Shown in pieces: positions 52,864-62,092 of a stretch of 64,000 nt of DNA. Source of the DNA: Macrococcus capreoli (lineage in GTDB: Bacteria > Bacillota > Bacilli > Staphylococcales > Staphylococcaceae); NCBI RefSeq assembly GCF_025628935.1, contig NZ_JAOTIS010000004.1, positions 1-64,000 of the forward strand, in the 5' to 3' direction. The stretch's first letter is position 1; the number at the start of each line of letters is the position of its first letter. The notes beneath the pieces are model-generated. The model had not been told where the DNA came from. It did not search any database and was given only the letters and a program-made list of their open reading frames with translations. The translations under genes and the position numbers were made by a program.

Positions 52864-54027
52864 GTGAAGCGTCAATTATTCAGCATTTATCACTCTTTTC
52901 TATTGAAAAAGTGGTATTTGCTAGTATATATATTGCTATTATTTATTTCAGTCATCGGTGTGTTGTTATTTTTAACGCATATGCATGACAATAAACAAGA
53001 TAAGTTCTCGATAGGATTAGTAGATTTAGATCAGTCAAAAGAAACACAATTGATATTGAAGGCAATCGGTGATGGTCAGAGCATGGGGAAAGATATTGAA
53101 TTGAAGCACTATGACGAGAACACAGCGAGACAGAAACTAAAACAACATCAACTCGATGGCTATTTTGTCTTTGATAAAGGAATGACTCAAGTATTTTATC
53201 AGCAAGGTAACTTACCGATTTCAGTTTACACATACGATCAACAATCACTGGAAAGTATTATTATTTATCAACTTACTGATTCAGTTTACAGTCGTTTAAT
53301 GTTATCAATGGGTGGTGCAAAAGCGTATAAAACACTTTATCCGGAAACGACGAAAGATGAAATGCTCACTATGATGACGGATATGCTATTTACAGGTTTA
53401 GATCGCAAAGGTGCATTTGATGAGCATACGGTTAAGCTATACGACAGCTATCAGTATTATACCTTGTCTGCTTACTTTATTAGTTTGTACTTATTCTTCT
53501 TAGCCTTATTTAGCATATTAAAGATGAATCAGGAACAAGCATTAAAAGAGCGTTTAGCCATGTTTCATTATTCTTATGAAAAGCTGACACTCGTTCGAGG
53601 TGTGATTAGTTTATGCTATACATGTATTATTGCAGGATTAGGATTATGGGCATTAAATCATTGGATGGCCGTAGATTTTGAAAGTTATAATACAGTGCCG
53701 CTTATATTCAATATCGGTTATTACTTATTACTTATTTTTATATGCTTATTAATATGTGAATTCATGCCTAAAGTGATGAATATATTGTTGAACATGATAC
53801 TTACTTTATTAATCATTGTATTTTCTGGTGCTACGATTCCTTCTGTTTATTTTAAAGATGCATGGGGTGGTTTATTGTATCATCAGCCATTCAATCATAT
53901 ATTTAATCATTTAGTAGAATTATTATTGAATAATTATTTAATTAAGACAGAAATGCCTTTTTATATAACAGTTGCTTCATTAACTATGTTATTAATCATT
54001 ACTTTAATCTGGAGGTATAGAAGATGA
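52864..54027 (+). CDS. ABC-2 type permease subunit 1
   Basis: The about 387-residue protein has one N-terminal helix (about 17-40), an extracytoplasmic domain of about 165 residues with the LDQSKETQLILKAI-type fold, and five or six C-terminal helices, the YhgE/Pip-like ABC-2 plan. The ATPase gene lies two genes downstream. GTG at 52864 nine bases after GGGGAG is preferred; the GTG at 52855 overlaps that site. It overlaps the second permease gene by four bases. Confidence 0.78.
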   Translation: MKRQLFSIYHSFLLKKWYLLVYILLLFISVIGVLLFLTHMHDNKQDKFSIGLVDLDQSKETQLILKAIGDGQSMGKDIELKHYDENTARQKLKQHQLDGYFVFDKGMTQVFYQQGNLPISVYTYDQQSLESIIIYQLTDSVYSRLMLSMGGAKAYKTLYPETTKDEMLTMMTDMLFTGLDRKGAFDEHTVKLYDSYQYYTLSAYFISLYLFFLALFSILKMNQEQALKERLAMFHYSYEKLTLVRGVISLCYTCIIAGLGLWALNHWMAVDFESYNTVPLIFNIGYYLLLIFICLLICEFMPKVMNILLNMILTLLIIVFSGATIPSVYFKDAWGGLLYHQPFNHIFNHLVELLLNNYLIKTEMPFYITVASLTMLLIITLIWRYRR

Positions 54028-54953
54028 AATCAATACTATACCTTGTCGTATTTAAACAATGGAAAGCCTATGTAGCCCTAATGTTTACATTGATGCTCAC
54101 TTTCCTAGCGTTATATGGGATTGAACAAAAGATGAATGCAGTCTTTAAGATGCCAATAGCAGTGCAGGATTTAGATGAATCTCATGCATCAAAGCAGCTA
54201 GTTAAGGCGTTAGCACAAAATAAATTTGTGTCAGTACAACAACTGGATAAAGAAGATGCATTTATTGAGGATCAAATAAAAGCAAACATTTCAGTATTAA
54301 CTTTCTCTATTCCAAAAGGATTTGAAGATAAGTTAGCACATCAATCAATGAGAGATGCGATACAACTCTATTATCGAGATGATTTCGTTGGTGCTATTGC
54401 CCAGGAAATTACGAGTAAGACGTTATATGAACAACAAATTCCTTATATCGTGACAAAGCATATTAACCAACACGAAAAAGTAGAGAGAGAACAAGTTAAA
54501 CAAAAGTATGAGGAGCTGACACCGACGAGCAAATTAAAGCAATATGCGATAGGAACGCATCAGGACACATCGATGAGTTTAAGCATGATTTATAGTATGA
54601 TATTGTTTGTATCGGCAATACAAATAATATTACATCAAAGATTAAAGCAGGATGCGGCACTAGATCGATTATTTATGTTTAATCGTATGCGTACATATAT
54701 GCATTTCGTTTATATTACTGTGCATACGTGTTTCATTATGCTCACACTCTATATCATGGCACATTTAATGCAACAACATTTGAGTATAAAGTTTTATACA
54801 ATTTGCTTCGTGTGTACACTCATTTATGAAGTGGTGCTCAGTGTATTGTTATTTAACGTACGAACAATAAGTCATCGATTGTTTATGACTGTGACCTTTA
54901 CAATTGCACTTATCGCATTGTATATGTCTATCGTTACGGGAGGACTATTATGA
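54024..54953 (+). CDS. ABC-2 type permease subunit 2
   Basis: The 309-residue protein has the same plan as the previous permease: an N-terminal helix, an extracytoplasmic segment of about 120 residues (VQDLDESHASKQLVKALAQ parallels VDLDQSKETQLILKAI in subunit 1) and about five C-terminal helices. The two are likely paralogues forming a heterodimer. ATG at 54024 overlaps the previous gene and its last codons overlap the ATPase start. Confidence 0.78.
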   Translation: MKSILYLVVFKQWKAYVALMFTLMLTFLALYGIEQKMNAVFKMPIAVQDLDESHASKQLVKALAQNKFVSVQQLDKEDAFIEDQIKANISVLTFSIPKGFEDKLAHQSMRDAIQLYYRDDFVGAIAQEITSKTLYEQQIPYIVTKHINQHEKVEREQVKQKYEELTPTSKLKQYAIGTHQDTSMSLSMIYSMILFVSAIQIILHQRLKQDAALDRLFMFNRMRTYMHFVYITVHTCFIMLTLYIMAHLMQQHLSIKFYTICFVCTLIYEVVLSVLLFNVRTISHRLFMTVTFTIALIALYMSIVTGGLL

Positions 54954-55621
54954 TTGAAGTTGAAAATTTAAATAAAAGATATGGTAAAAAAGTAATATTC
55001 AATCAACTGAATACTACATTTAAAGCGAATGCGGTAACGATATTGCTAGGTGAAAATGGCGCAGGAAAATCGACGTTATTACGTATGATTGCGAAACTAG
55101 AACGTCAGGACGGAGGAGCAATTCGATATTTCGGTGAGTCACTGTCGTCTAAAGCATTAAAGGAAAGGCTGGGATATATTCCACAGGATATCGCATTATT
55201 CGAGCATATGTCAGTATCTGAAAATATTGATTTCTTTAGAGGACTCTATAAAAATCCGATTGATACTGAACGCATCAACAGCTATAAAAAGTCGCTCAAC
55301 TTATTTGAAGATAAAGCGAGAGTAGCATCGCTATCAGGTGGTACGAAACGTAAAGTAAATATGTTAATCGGTTTACTAGGGAATCCTGAAATTATTATTC
55401 TGGATGAACCGACTGTTGGTATTGATTTGAAATCAAGATACGACATCCACCGTTTAATAAATGAATTAAAGCAGAATAAATTGATTATATTAACAACACA
55501 TCATTTAGATGAAGTTGAAGCGATTGGTGATACAATAAAGTTGATTGGCAAAGACCCATTTTATAAAGAAGTGTTAATAGAAAAAGGTTGGCCATTTGAA
55601 GATATACTACAACGCAATTAA
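54950..55621 (+). CDS. ABC transporter ATPase
   Basis: The 223-residue ATPase has Walker A GENGAGKST (about 35-43), Q-loop YIPQDIALFEHMS, signature LSGGTKRKV, Walker B IIILDEPTVGID and H-loop TTHHLDE. It belongs to the ABC-2 exporter class. It overlaps the second permease gene by four bases. Together with the 492-residue anchored protein it forms a four-gene unit of unknown cargo. Confidence 0.85.
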   Translation: MIEVENLNKRYGKKVIFNQLNTTFKANAVTILLGENGAGKSTLLRMIAKLERQDGGAIRYFGESLSSKALKERLGYIPQDIALFEHMSVSENIDFFRGLYKNPIDTERINSYKKSLNLFEDKARVASLSGGTKRKVNMLIGLLGNPEIIILDEPTVGIDLKSRYDIHRLINELKQNKLIILTTHHLDEVEAIGDTIKLIGKDPFYKEVLIEKGWPFEDILQRN

Positions 55622-55641
55622 GCAGATGATGGAGGAAGCTG

Positions 55642-56013
55642 ATGCATCAATTTGATTTGTTTTTCGATAAAATTGACGATGTAAATCATTTAGGAAAAGT
55701 ACAGGATTTATTTGAGTGGATTGAAACGCAATATCCGCAATTGGAAAGAGCATTTAAATGGAATACGCCGATGTATACTGATCATGGTACATTTATTCTC
55801 GGAATTAGTACTGCAAAAGCGCATATCTCAATTGCACCTGAAAATAAAACAATGGCATTATTTAAAGAGAAAATCGCTGAAGCGGGGTATGATCAAACAG
55901 CAGGATTATTTAAAGTGAAGTGGCATCAGGAAATACCATATGAATTATTGCATGAAATGATTACGTATAATATAGAAGATAAGCGAGATATCAATACATT
56001 CTGGAGAAAGTAG
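55642..56013 (+). CDS. DUF1801 (iron-chaperone-like) protein
   Basis: The 123-residue protein is a compact DUF1801 domain: FEWIETQYPQLERAFKWNTPMYTDHGTFILGISTAKAHISIAPE and a C-terminal FKVKWHQEIPYELLHEMITYNIEDKR. Members such as Bacillus YdhG/Fra are reported as frataxin-like iron donors; function here is inferred only from the fold. ATGGAGGA precedes the ATG. It may be the last gene of the ABC-2 cluster (20-base gap). Confidence 0.78.
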   Translation: MHQFDLFFDKIDDVNHLGKVQDLFEWIETQYPQLERAFKWNTPMYTDHGTFILGISTAKAHISIAPENKTMALFKEKIAEAGYDQTAGLFKVKWHQEIPYELLHEMITYNIEDKRDINTFWRK

Positions 56014-56038
56014 TATTGTCTATTTAAACTGTTGCTAA

Positions 56039-56075
56039 GAGGGGGATCTTTTATTCCTCCTCGTTTTATTTTTTA
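56039..56075 (+). terminator. Terminator
   Basis: GAGGGGGA (56039-56046) pairs with TCCTCCTC (56055-56062) with one G-U pair; T-rich sequence follows. Confidence 0.78.
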
Positions 56076-56099
56076 GTTATAAAAAATAAAACATTTTAG

Positions 56100-56136
56100 T
56101 TGACTATTATACAAATAGAACTATAATAATTATATC
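56100..56136 (+). promoter_or_regulatory. azoR promoter with candidate QsrR/YodB-type operator
   Basis: TTGACT (56100-56105) and TATAAT (56122-56127) are 16 bases apart. The -10 box is inside CTATAATAATTATATC (56121-56136), whose 17-base core TATAATAATTATATCGA is identical to that upstream of mhqE. A repressor bound there would block the promoter. Confidence 0.6.
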
Positions 56137-56181
56137 GAGTATAAAAAATAAACTTAATTAAATTTAGAGGAGATATTACAC

Positions 56182-56817
56182 ATGACTAAAGTATTATACA
56201 TTACAGCACATCCGAACGATGAAACAATTTCATTCTCAATGGCAACAGGAAAAGCATTTATTGAAAGTTATAAAGCAGCACATCCAGAACATGATGTGAA
56301 ACATATCGATTTATATGATACATTTATTCCTTTATTAGATAAAGAAGTATTCTCAGGTTGGGGGAAATTGCGCTCAGGAGAAGCATTCGAAACATTATCT
56401 GAAACAGAACAACAAAAAGTAGCGCGTATTGAAGAATTAAGTGATGAATTTGCAGCAGCTGATAAGTATGTATTTGTTGCGCCAATGTGGAATTTATCAT
56501 TCCCGGCAGTCGTGAAAGCTTATATTGATACAGTTGCAATTGCAGGCAAATCATTTAAATATACTGAAAATGGACCAGTTGGTTTATTAACAGATAAAAA
56601 AGCATTATTAGTTCAAGCGCGTGGTGGATTCTATACAGAAGGACCAGCAGCAAATTATGAAATGGGTAACCGTTATTTACAAACAATACTTGGATTCATG
56701 GGTATTCCAAGTATTGAAGAATTAATTATTGAAGGACACAATGCATTACCAGATCAAGCAGACGCAATTAAAGCGGCAGCGATTGAAAAAGCAGAAAAGT
56801 TAGCATTAACGTTTTAA
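56182..56817 (+). CDS. azoR: FMN-dependent NADH:quinone reductase / azoreductase
   Basis: The 211-residue flavodoxin-like protein shows [27 protein letters not shown], the [39 protein letters not shown] block and [12 protein letters not shown] typical of AzoR. It reduces quinones and azo compounds by two electrons using NADH, protecting against thiol-reactive quinones. Gene context and operator link it with mhqE/mhqD and the DoxX gene. GAGGAGAT precedes the ATG. Confidence 0.92.
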   Translation: MTKVLYITAHPNDETISFSMATGKAFIESYKAAHPEHDVKHIDLYDTFIPLLDKEVFSGWGKLRSGEAFETLSETEQQKVARIEELSDEFAAADKYVFVAPMWNLSFPAVVKAYIDTVAIAGKSFKYTENGPVGLLTDKKALLVQARGGFYTEGPAANYEMGNRYLQTILGFMGIPSIEELIIEGHNALPDQADAIKAAAIEKAEKLALTF

Positions 56818-56901
56818 GTAACGATAGAATAGTTATCGTTATCAAATTTTATTGATATACGTTATAATATGATGTATAGAAATAAAAAGGAGGCTATTCA
56901 A

Positions 56902-57009
56902 ATGGCTGAAGAGAACAAAGGTACAATTTCAGGTACTGTAAAAGATCAAACGAAAACAACGATTAAAGGTACAGTTAAAGAAGTTAAAGAAGATAAAGAC
57001 AACAAATAA
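56902..57009 (+). CDS. 35-residue hydrophilic protein
   Basis: A perfect AAAAAGGAGG site seven bases upstream precedes ATG at 56902. The product has 35 residues, is rich in Lys, Thr, Glu and Val, lacks aromatic residues and contains the repeated unit KGTISGTVKD / KGTVKEVKED. It is a small CsbD-like acidic/basic repeat, but too short to assign. A perfect terminator follows, so it is an independent short gene. Confidence 0.7.
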   Translation: MAEENKGTISGTVKDQTKTTIKGTVKEVKEDKDNK

Positions 57010-57036
57010 TTAAATATGTCTATATGAGCAATTTGA

Positions 57037-57084
57037 ATCACAACTTATATCAGGAAGAAGCCTGATATAAGTTGTGATTTTTAA
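57037..57084 (+). terminator. Terminator of the 35-residue gene
   Basis: An 18-bp perfect stem (57037-57054 with 57061-57078) with a 6-base loop is followed by a T-rich tail. Confidence 0.92.
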
Positions 57085-57228
57085 TGTAAAAATGATATTC
57101 TAACTAATGATATTACATTCATCAATTTATAAATTCGATAATTGGGTTGTAATATTTTTGATAAGATTGTATCATTAATAAAGTATTACAATTATGTTAC
57201 GTTTATGTTAAAAAAGGTGGGCATATTA

Positions 57229-58989
57229 ATGAAAAGGCAATATTTTCCTGGGTTAGATGGAATGAGAGCTATCGCAGTCATAGCGATTATTATATTTCAC
57301 CTTAATCCAAAATGGTTACCAGGTGGATTTTTAGGTGTAGATACATTCTTTATTATTTCAGGGTATTTAATTACAACATTGTTGATAAAAGAATATGAAG
57401 CAAACGGTTCAATTAATTTATTTCATTTCTGGTATAAACGTGTTAAACGTTTATTACCACCTGTACTTTTTATGATGTTTATTGTTGTTCAGTACATTAT
57501 TTTCTTTGATCGTGAATTACTTTACCAAGTAAAAAAGGATATGTATGCTGCATTGGTTTATGTTTCAAACTGGTGGTATATATTTGATGGTTTAGACTAT
57601 TTTCAAAGTTTAGAGCCACGACCATTAAAGCATTTATGGTCATTGGCAATTGAAGAGCAATTTTATTTGTTTTTCCCGTTTATCTTATTAATGCTGTTTA
57701 AATTTTTGAAGAAAAAGTCGAATATCTTTATCGTATTCTTCGTGATTTCTATTATTTCTATGGGCGTAATGTGGGCAATGTACAATCCTGCAATCAGCAT
57801 TTCCCGTATTTACTTTGGTACAGATACACGTCTTCAAACATTGTTATTAGGCGCGATGTTAGCACTCATCTGGCCGGCATATAAATTGAAACAAAACGCA
57901 CCAATGTATGCAGTAAGAGTGATTGATGTTATCGGATTAATTGGTGCGATATTTTTAATTCGCTCGTTCTTTGTATATACGGATCATAGTGCGAATGTCT
58001 TCCAGGGTGGTTTATATATTTTAGGTATATTTACGTTGCTATTTATAATGGCAATCGTACATCCACAAACGTTAATCTCTAAATTCTTTAGTTTACCGTT
58101 ATTAACATGGATCGGACGATATTCATATAGTTTATACTTATGGCATTATCCAATTATTGTACTAATGCAGTCACACTTTATTCAAGGTCAAATTCCTTGG
58201 TATATTCATATACTATCGATTGTATTAACTGTAGTAATGGCAATCATTAGCTATCAATTGATTGAGCAGCCATTCCGTAAAAGAGGCTTAAAGACGTTTA
58301 TCGATATTAAATCAGTGAAGCAATTTACGACGTTACTGATTAGTTTGTATTTATTACTGGTAACGCCTTATTTAGTGGCGACAGTTAAAGCTGCAGCGCC
58401 GGAAAATACAGATAAAATTGTAGTAACGAAAACGAAATCTATTGCACCCGCAGTGAAACGTATTGCACCAATTCAAGTAGATGGTAAAGAAGGAGAAGTG
58501 CCAACAAAGACTTATCCGCATGCACCATTATTTATTGGAGATTCTGTGCTTGTTGATATTAATGATTATATTAAGCGCGTATTTCCGAATGCAACGATTG
58601 ACGGAGAAATTGGGCGTAGTATATATAAAGCGATTCCTGTCGCAGATAATTATCCGGAATTTAATCGTAAAGATGGTATTGTCGTACTCTATTTAGGAAC
58701 GAATGGTGACTTTGAAGATTATCATATGGAAACAATATTGAAGAAGTTTAATAAGGCACAAGTATTTCTAGTTACAGCGCGTGTGCCGAGAGATTACGAA
58801 GCGCACGTAAATGAAGAGATGTACCGTTCAGCGAAAAAATATAAAAACGTTCATATTATTGACTGGTACAAAGTGTCACAAGGGCATCCAGAATACTTTG
58901 CACCGGACGGTATTCACTTAGAATACCCAGGTATTAAAGCAATGAATAAAATTGTTACAGATGAAATTGTAAAAACAGTAGAAAAATAA
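57229..58989 (+). CDS. oatA: Peptidoglycan O-acetyltransferase (OatA-like)
   Basis: The about 586-residue protein has an N-terminal acyltransferase-3 domain with 10-11 helices (start YFPGLDGMRAIAVIAIIIFHL with the conserved His) and a C-terminal SGNH domain with GDS (about residue 435) and the DGIHLEYPG catalytic block near 560. This two-domain plan is that of OatA, which acetylates muramic acid and gives lysozyme resistance. ATG at 57229 follows AAAGGTGGG. It is monocistronic with a terminator. A related function on teichoic acid or other polymers cannot be excluded. Confidence 0.87.
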   Translation: MKRQYFPGLDGMRAIAVIAIIIFHLNPKWLPGGFLGVDTFFIISGYLITTLLIKEYEANGSINLFHFWYKRVKRLLPPVLFMMFIVVQYIIFFDRELLYQVKKDMYAALVYVSNWWYIFDGLDYFQSLEPRPLKHLWSLAIEEQFYLFFPFILLMLFKFLKKKSNIFIVFFVISIISMGVMWAMYNPAISISRIYFGTDTRLQTLLLGAMLALIWPAYKLKQNAPMYAVRVIDVIGLIGAIFLIRSFFVYTDHSANVFQGGLYILGIFTLLFIMAIVHPQTLISKFFSLPLLTWIGRYSYSLYLWHYPIIVLMQSHFIQGQIPWYIHILSIVLTVVMAIISYQLIEQPFRKRGLKTFIDIKSVKQFTTLLISLYLLLVTPYLVATVKAAAPENTDKIVVTKTKSIAPAVKRIAPIQVDGKEGEVPTKTYPHAPLFIGDSVLVDINDYIKRVFPNATIDGEIGRSIYKAIPVADNYPEFNRKDGIVVLYLGTNGDFEDYHMETILKKFNKAQVFLVTARVPRDYEAHVNEEMYRSAKKYKNVHIIDWYKVSQGHPEYFAPDGIHLEYPGIKAMNKIVTDEIVKTVEK

Positions 58990-58996
58990 GTTGATG

Positions 58997-59024
58997 AAAG
59001 GATAGGGCGACCTATCCTTTTTAT
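58997..59024 (+). terminator. Terminator of oatA
   Basis: AAAGGATAGG (58997-59006) pairs perfectly with CCTATCCTTT (59011-59020) around GCGA, and T follows. Confidence 0.82.
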
Positions 59025-59064
59025 TATGTTTAATCGTATAATAATAGTAAATAAGGAGGCGCCT

Positions 59065-60816
59065 ATGTTTGAATTATTTATCTTTTTGTTAGAACGAGTT
59101 GGGCTAATTATCATTGTTGCGTACATATTAATGAATATTGCGCACTTTAAAAAGGTTATGAGTGAAAGAGAAAAAGTTTCATCTCAAATTCAGTTATTTA
59201 TTATTTTTGCATTATTTGCTGTCGTATCAAACTTTACGGGCGTTGAAATTAGAGATAATCATATCGTTTCGAGCCAAATATTCAGAACGATATCAAGTGA
59301 TGCAGCTATCGCGAATACACGTGTCCTTACGATTAGTGTGGCAGGTCTTGTAGGAGGACCGGCAGTAGGGATCGGTGTAGGAATCGTTTCCGGTATTTCG
59401 AGATATTTAATTGGAGGCGTAGATGCTTATACTTACGTCATTTCATCATGTCTCATTGGATTAGTATCGGGTTATTTCGGCTACCGTGCGTTAAAGAACA
59501 ATCAGTACCCGACCATTATTCAAGGTATCATTCTTGGTGCTATGATGGAATTAATACAAATGATTTGTATTATTAGCTTTGCTTCTGACATACAACACGC
59601 AAAAGAACTTGTCTCATTTATTATCTTACCGATGACTTTAATTAATAGTTTAGGTACGGCGATATTTCTATCAATCATCTTGTCGACGTTACAACAGGAA
59701 CAACATATGCGTGCTGTTCAAACGCATGACGTATTAAATCTTGCGAATCAGACATTGCCGTATTTTCGACTAGGTTTAAACGAATCTAGTGCGACACAGG
59801 CGGCGCAAATTATTAAAGATTTAATGAAAGTATCTGCAGTATCTATTACGAGTAAGACCGATATATTAGCCCATGTTGGTGCAGCGAGTGACCATCACGT
59901 CCCAAAGAAAAAGATTATTACTGAGTTATCGAAGCAAGTGATTAAATCCGGCGAAATTAAAGAAGCACATTCTAAAGAAGAAATCGGATGTACACATCCT
60001 GGATGTCCGCTTGAAGGTGCAATTGTGATACCATTATATGTCAATGACGAAGTCGTAGGGACATTGAAACTGTATTTTACGGATAATAAGAAGCTGACTT
60101 ATGTTGAACGTCGTTTAGCTGAAGGATTAGCGGCAATATTTTCTAGTCAAATTGAATTAGGAGAAATTGAAATGCAGACGAAATTATTAAAGGATGCCGA
60201 AATTAAGTCGCTACAGGCACAGGTGAATCCTCATTTCTTCTTTAACGCGATGAATACAATATCTGCACTCATTCGAGTGGATAGTGAGAAAGCACGTGAA
60301 TTATTACTGAATTTAAGTCATTTCTTCAGATCGAATTTACAAGGTGCGAGACAGAAAACCATTACGATCGATAAAGAAATTCAGCAAGTCGAAGCTTATT
60401 TATCACTTGAACAGGCACGATTTCCGAACCGATTTAATATTCACTTTAATGTTGAGCCAACATGTGTGGATGCACAAGTACCACCGTTTATTATTCAAAT
60501 ATTAGTTGAGAATGCTATAAAGCATGCTTTTCATAATCGTAAGACTGGCAATATTATTGATGTAGAAGTAAAGAGAGATTTGGATGAAATCATTATAGCA
60601 GTAAGTGACAACGGGAACGGAATACCTGTTGATAAACGTGATAAAATTGGATTAATTGAAGTGGATTCAACTTCAGGCACAGGAAGTGCGCTTGAAAATT
60701 TAAATAAACGTCTCGTTGGATTATATAATATGGATGCAAGATTACAGTTTGTAACCGGTGATAATGGGACACAATTTTTCGCACATATTCCATACGAAAG
60801 AAAGGAGGATGAATAA
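59065..60816 (+). CDS. lytS: Sensor histidine kinase LytS
   Basis: The 583-residue kinase has six N-terminal helices (5TM-5TMR_LYT type, with NFTGVEIRDN and SGISRYLIGG), a GAF domain (about 225-365) containing the Cys-rich CTHPGCPLEG, and a HisKA_7TM-type domain with phospho-acceptor His390 in QVNPHFFFNAMNT, and an ATPase domain ending in GTGSALENLNKRL. The length and His position agree with LytS. It senses membrane potential or metabolic state and acts with LytR. ATG at 59065 follows AAGGAGG. Confidence 0.93.
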   Translation: MFELFIFLLERVGLIIIVAYILMNIAHFKKVMSEREKVSSQIQLFIIFALFAVVSNFTGVEIRDNHIVSSQIFRTISSDAAIANTRVLTISVAGLVGGPAVGIGVGIVSGISRYLIGGVDAYTYVISSCLIGLVSGYFGYRALKNNQYPTIIQGIILGAMMELIQMICIISFASDIQHAKELVSFIILPMTLINSLGTAIFLSIILSTLQQEQHMRAVQTHDVLNLANQTLPYFRLGLNESSATQAAQIIKDLMKVSAVSITSKTDILAHVGAASDHHVPKKKIITELSKQVIKSGEIKEAHSKEEIGCTHPGCPLEGAIVIPLYVNDEVVGTLKLYFTDNKKLTYVERRLAEGLAAIFSSQIELGEIEMQTKLLKDAEIKSLQAQVNPHFFFNAMNTISALIRVDSEKARELLLNLSHFFRSNLQGARQKTITIDKEIQQVEAYLSLEQARFPNRFNIHFNVEPTCVDAQVPPFIIQILVENAIKHAFHNRKTGNIIDVEVKRDLDEIIIAVSDNGNGIPVDKRDKIGLIEVDSTSGTGSALENLNKRLVGLYNMDARLQFVTGDNGTQFFAHIPYERKEDE

Positions 60817-61538
60817 TGAAGATATTAGTTGTAGATGATGAACCTTTAGCACGCAATGAGTTGCAGTATTTAATTCATAAAATTGATGATACACATATCA
60901 CGCATGAAGCGGATTCGGTAGAAGAGACGTTAACTGCGTTATTATCAGAAACATATGATTTATTATTTTTAGATATTAACTTAATCAATGAAAGTGGGCT
61001 TGATTTAGCTCGAAAAATTAACAAAATGAAAACACCACCAATGATTGTGTTTGCAACAGCACATGATACGTATGCGGTAAAAGCGTTTGAACTCAATGCA
61101 CTGGATTATGTACTCAAACCATTTGAATTAAATCGTATTCAAACCGCACTTGAGAAAGCACAGGCGAGAATGCAAAGTGAAGAGCTACCTCACAAACAAG
61201 GGAATCCGATTTCGACCATCTCTGTGCAGCTTGATGATAAAATTTATGTGATTAACACACATGACATTATTGCATTATTTGTGGAAGAAGGTAAGTTGAA
61301 TATCGTGACAGTGAACAATCATTATGTCATTAATGAACCGCTGAGTGCTTTCGAGAAAAAGATGCCACAAGATAAATTTATGCGTATTCATCGCTCGAGT
61401 ATCATTAATAAAAATCATATTAAATCTGCAGAGCAGTGGTTTAATAATACGTATCAGGTAAAGCTTACGAAAGATGTAAAGCTACAAGTATCACGCTCGT
61501 ATATTAAGCAATTTAAACATGAGATAGGGCTAAATTAA
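60816..61538 (+). CDS. lytR: Response regulator LytR (LytTR family)
   Basis: The 240-residue regulator has a receiver domain with Asp53 in LLFLDINL and Lys in VLKPF, and a C-terminal LytTR domain (about 140-235) ending FMRIHRSSIINKNHI. It is coupled to lytS (overlapping TAATG). It activates lrgAB, whose promoter lies directly downstream. A terminator overlaps its stop region. Confidence 0.93.
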   Translation: MKILVVDDEPLARNELQYLIHKIDDTHITHEADSVEETLTALLSETYDLLFLDINLINESGLDLARKINKMKTPPMIVFATAHDTYAVKAFELNALDYVLKPFELNRIQTALEKAQARMQSEELPHKQGNPISTISVQLDDKIYVINTHDIIALFVEEGKLNIVTVNNHYVINEPLSAFEKKMPQDKFMRIHRSSIINKNHIKSAEQWFNNTYQVKLTKDVKLQVSRSYIKQFKHEIGLN

Positions 61539-61556
61539 TTTTAGCCTTATTTTTTT
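61527..61556 (+). terminator. Terminator of lytSR
   Basis: GGGCTAAA (about 61527-61534) pairs with TTTAGCC (61540-61546); a run of T follows to 61556. It overlaps the lytR stop codon. Confidence 0.75.
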
Positions 61557-61602
61557 GCATTTCAAGTATTCATTTTTGCATTTCAAAGTGAAAACGCTTT
61601 AT
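61554..61602 (+). promoter_or_regulatory. lrgAB control region: direct repeats and cre-like site
   Basis: TTTGCATTTCAA occurs at 61554-61565 and 61575-61586, exactly 21 bases apart, as expected for tandem LytTR monomer sites. TGAAAACGCTTTAT at 61589-61602 matches the CcpA cre consensus except in its last two bases. Both LytR and CcpA control of lrgAB are known in staphylococci; these exact sites are inference. Confidence 0.5.
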
Positions 61603-61658
61603 TGATGTATTTTTCATTGTAATATGAACTCAAGATAAAAAACGGGAGGTCATTTAAA

Positions 61659-62090
61659 ATGACAAATACAAAAACTTATAACTTTTTCCATCAAGTCATC
61701 GTTATTTCAGTAATTTTACTCATCTCAAAAATTATTGAAACATTCATGCCAATTCCAATGCCAGCTTCAGTGATTGGACTCGTATTATTATTTATTTGTT
61801 TATGTACAGGTATCGTGAAATTAGGGCAAGTTGAGAAAGTGGGTACAGCACTTACGGATAACATCGGTTTATTATTCGTGCCTGCTGGTATTTCAGTAGT
61901 GAAATCTTTAGGGTTGATTAGTGCACATCCATTCTTAATTATCGGATTAATCTTCATTTCAACGTTATTATTATTATTATGCACAGGCTTCTTCTCACAA
62001 ATGATTGTAATGATGACAGAGCGTAAAGAGAACGCTCCAGAAAAAAGTACAAAAGAACTTAAAAAGTATCGTAATGCGGAGGTGCGTTAA
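61659..62090 (+). CDS. lrgA: Antiholin-like protein LrgA
   Basis: The 143-residue protein has four hydrophobic segments and the CidA/LrgA pattern [23 protein letters not shown]. The basic C-terminal tail is cytosolic. LrgA and LrgB counter cell lysis and also import pyruvate together in some conditions. GGGAGGT precedes the ATG. LytR, encoded just upstream, is the expected activator. Confidence 0.93.
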   Translation: MTNTKTYNFFHQVIVISVILLISKIIETFMPIPMPASVIGLVLLFICLCTGIVKLGQVEKVGTALTDNIGLLFVPAGISVVKSLGLISAHPFLIIGLIFISTLLLLLCTGFFSQMIVMMTERKENAPEKSTKELKKYRNAEVR

Positions 62091-62092
62091 TC

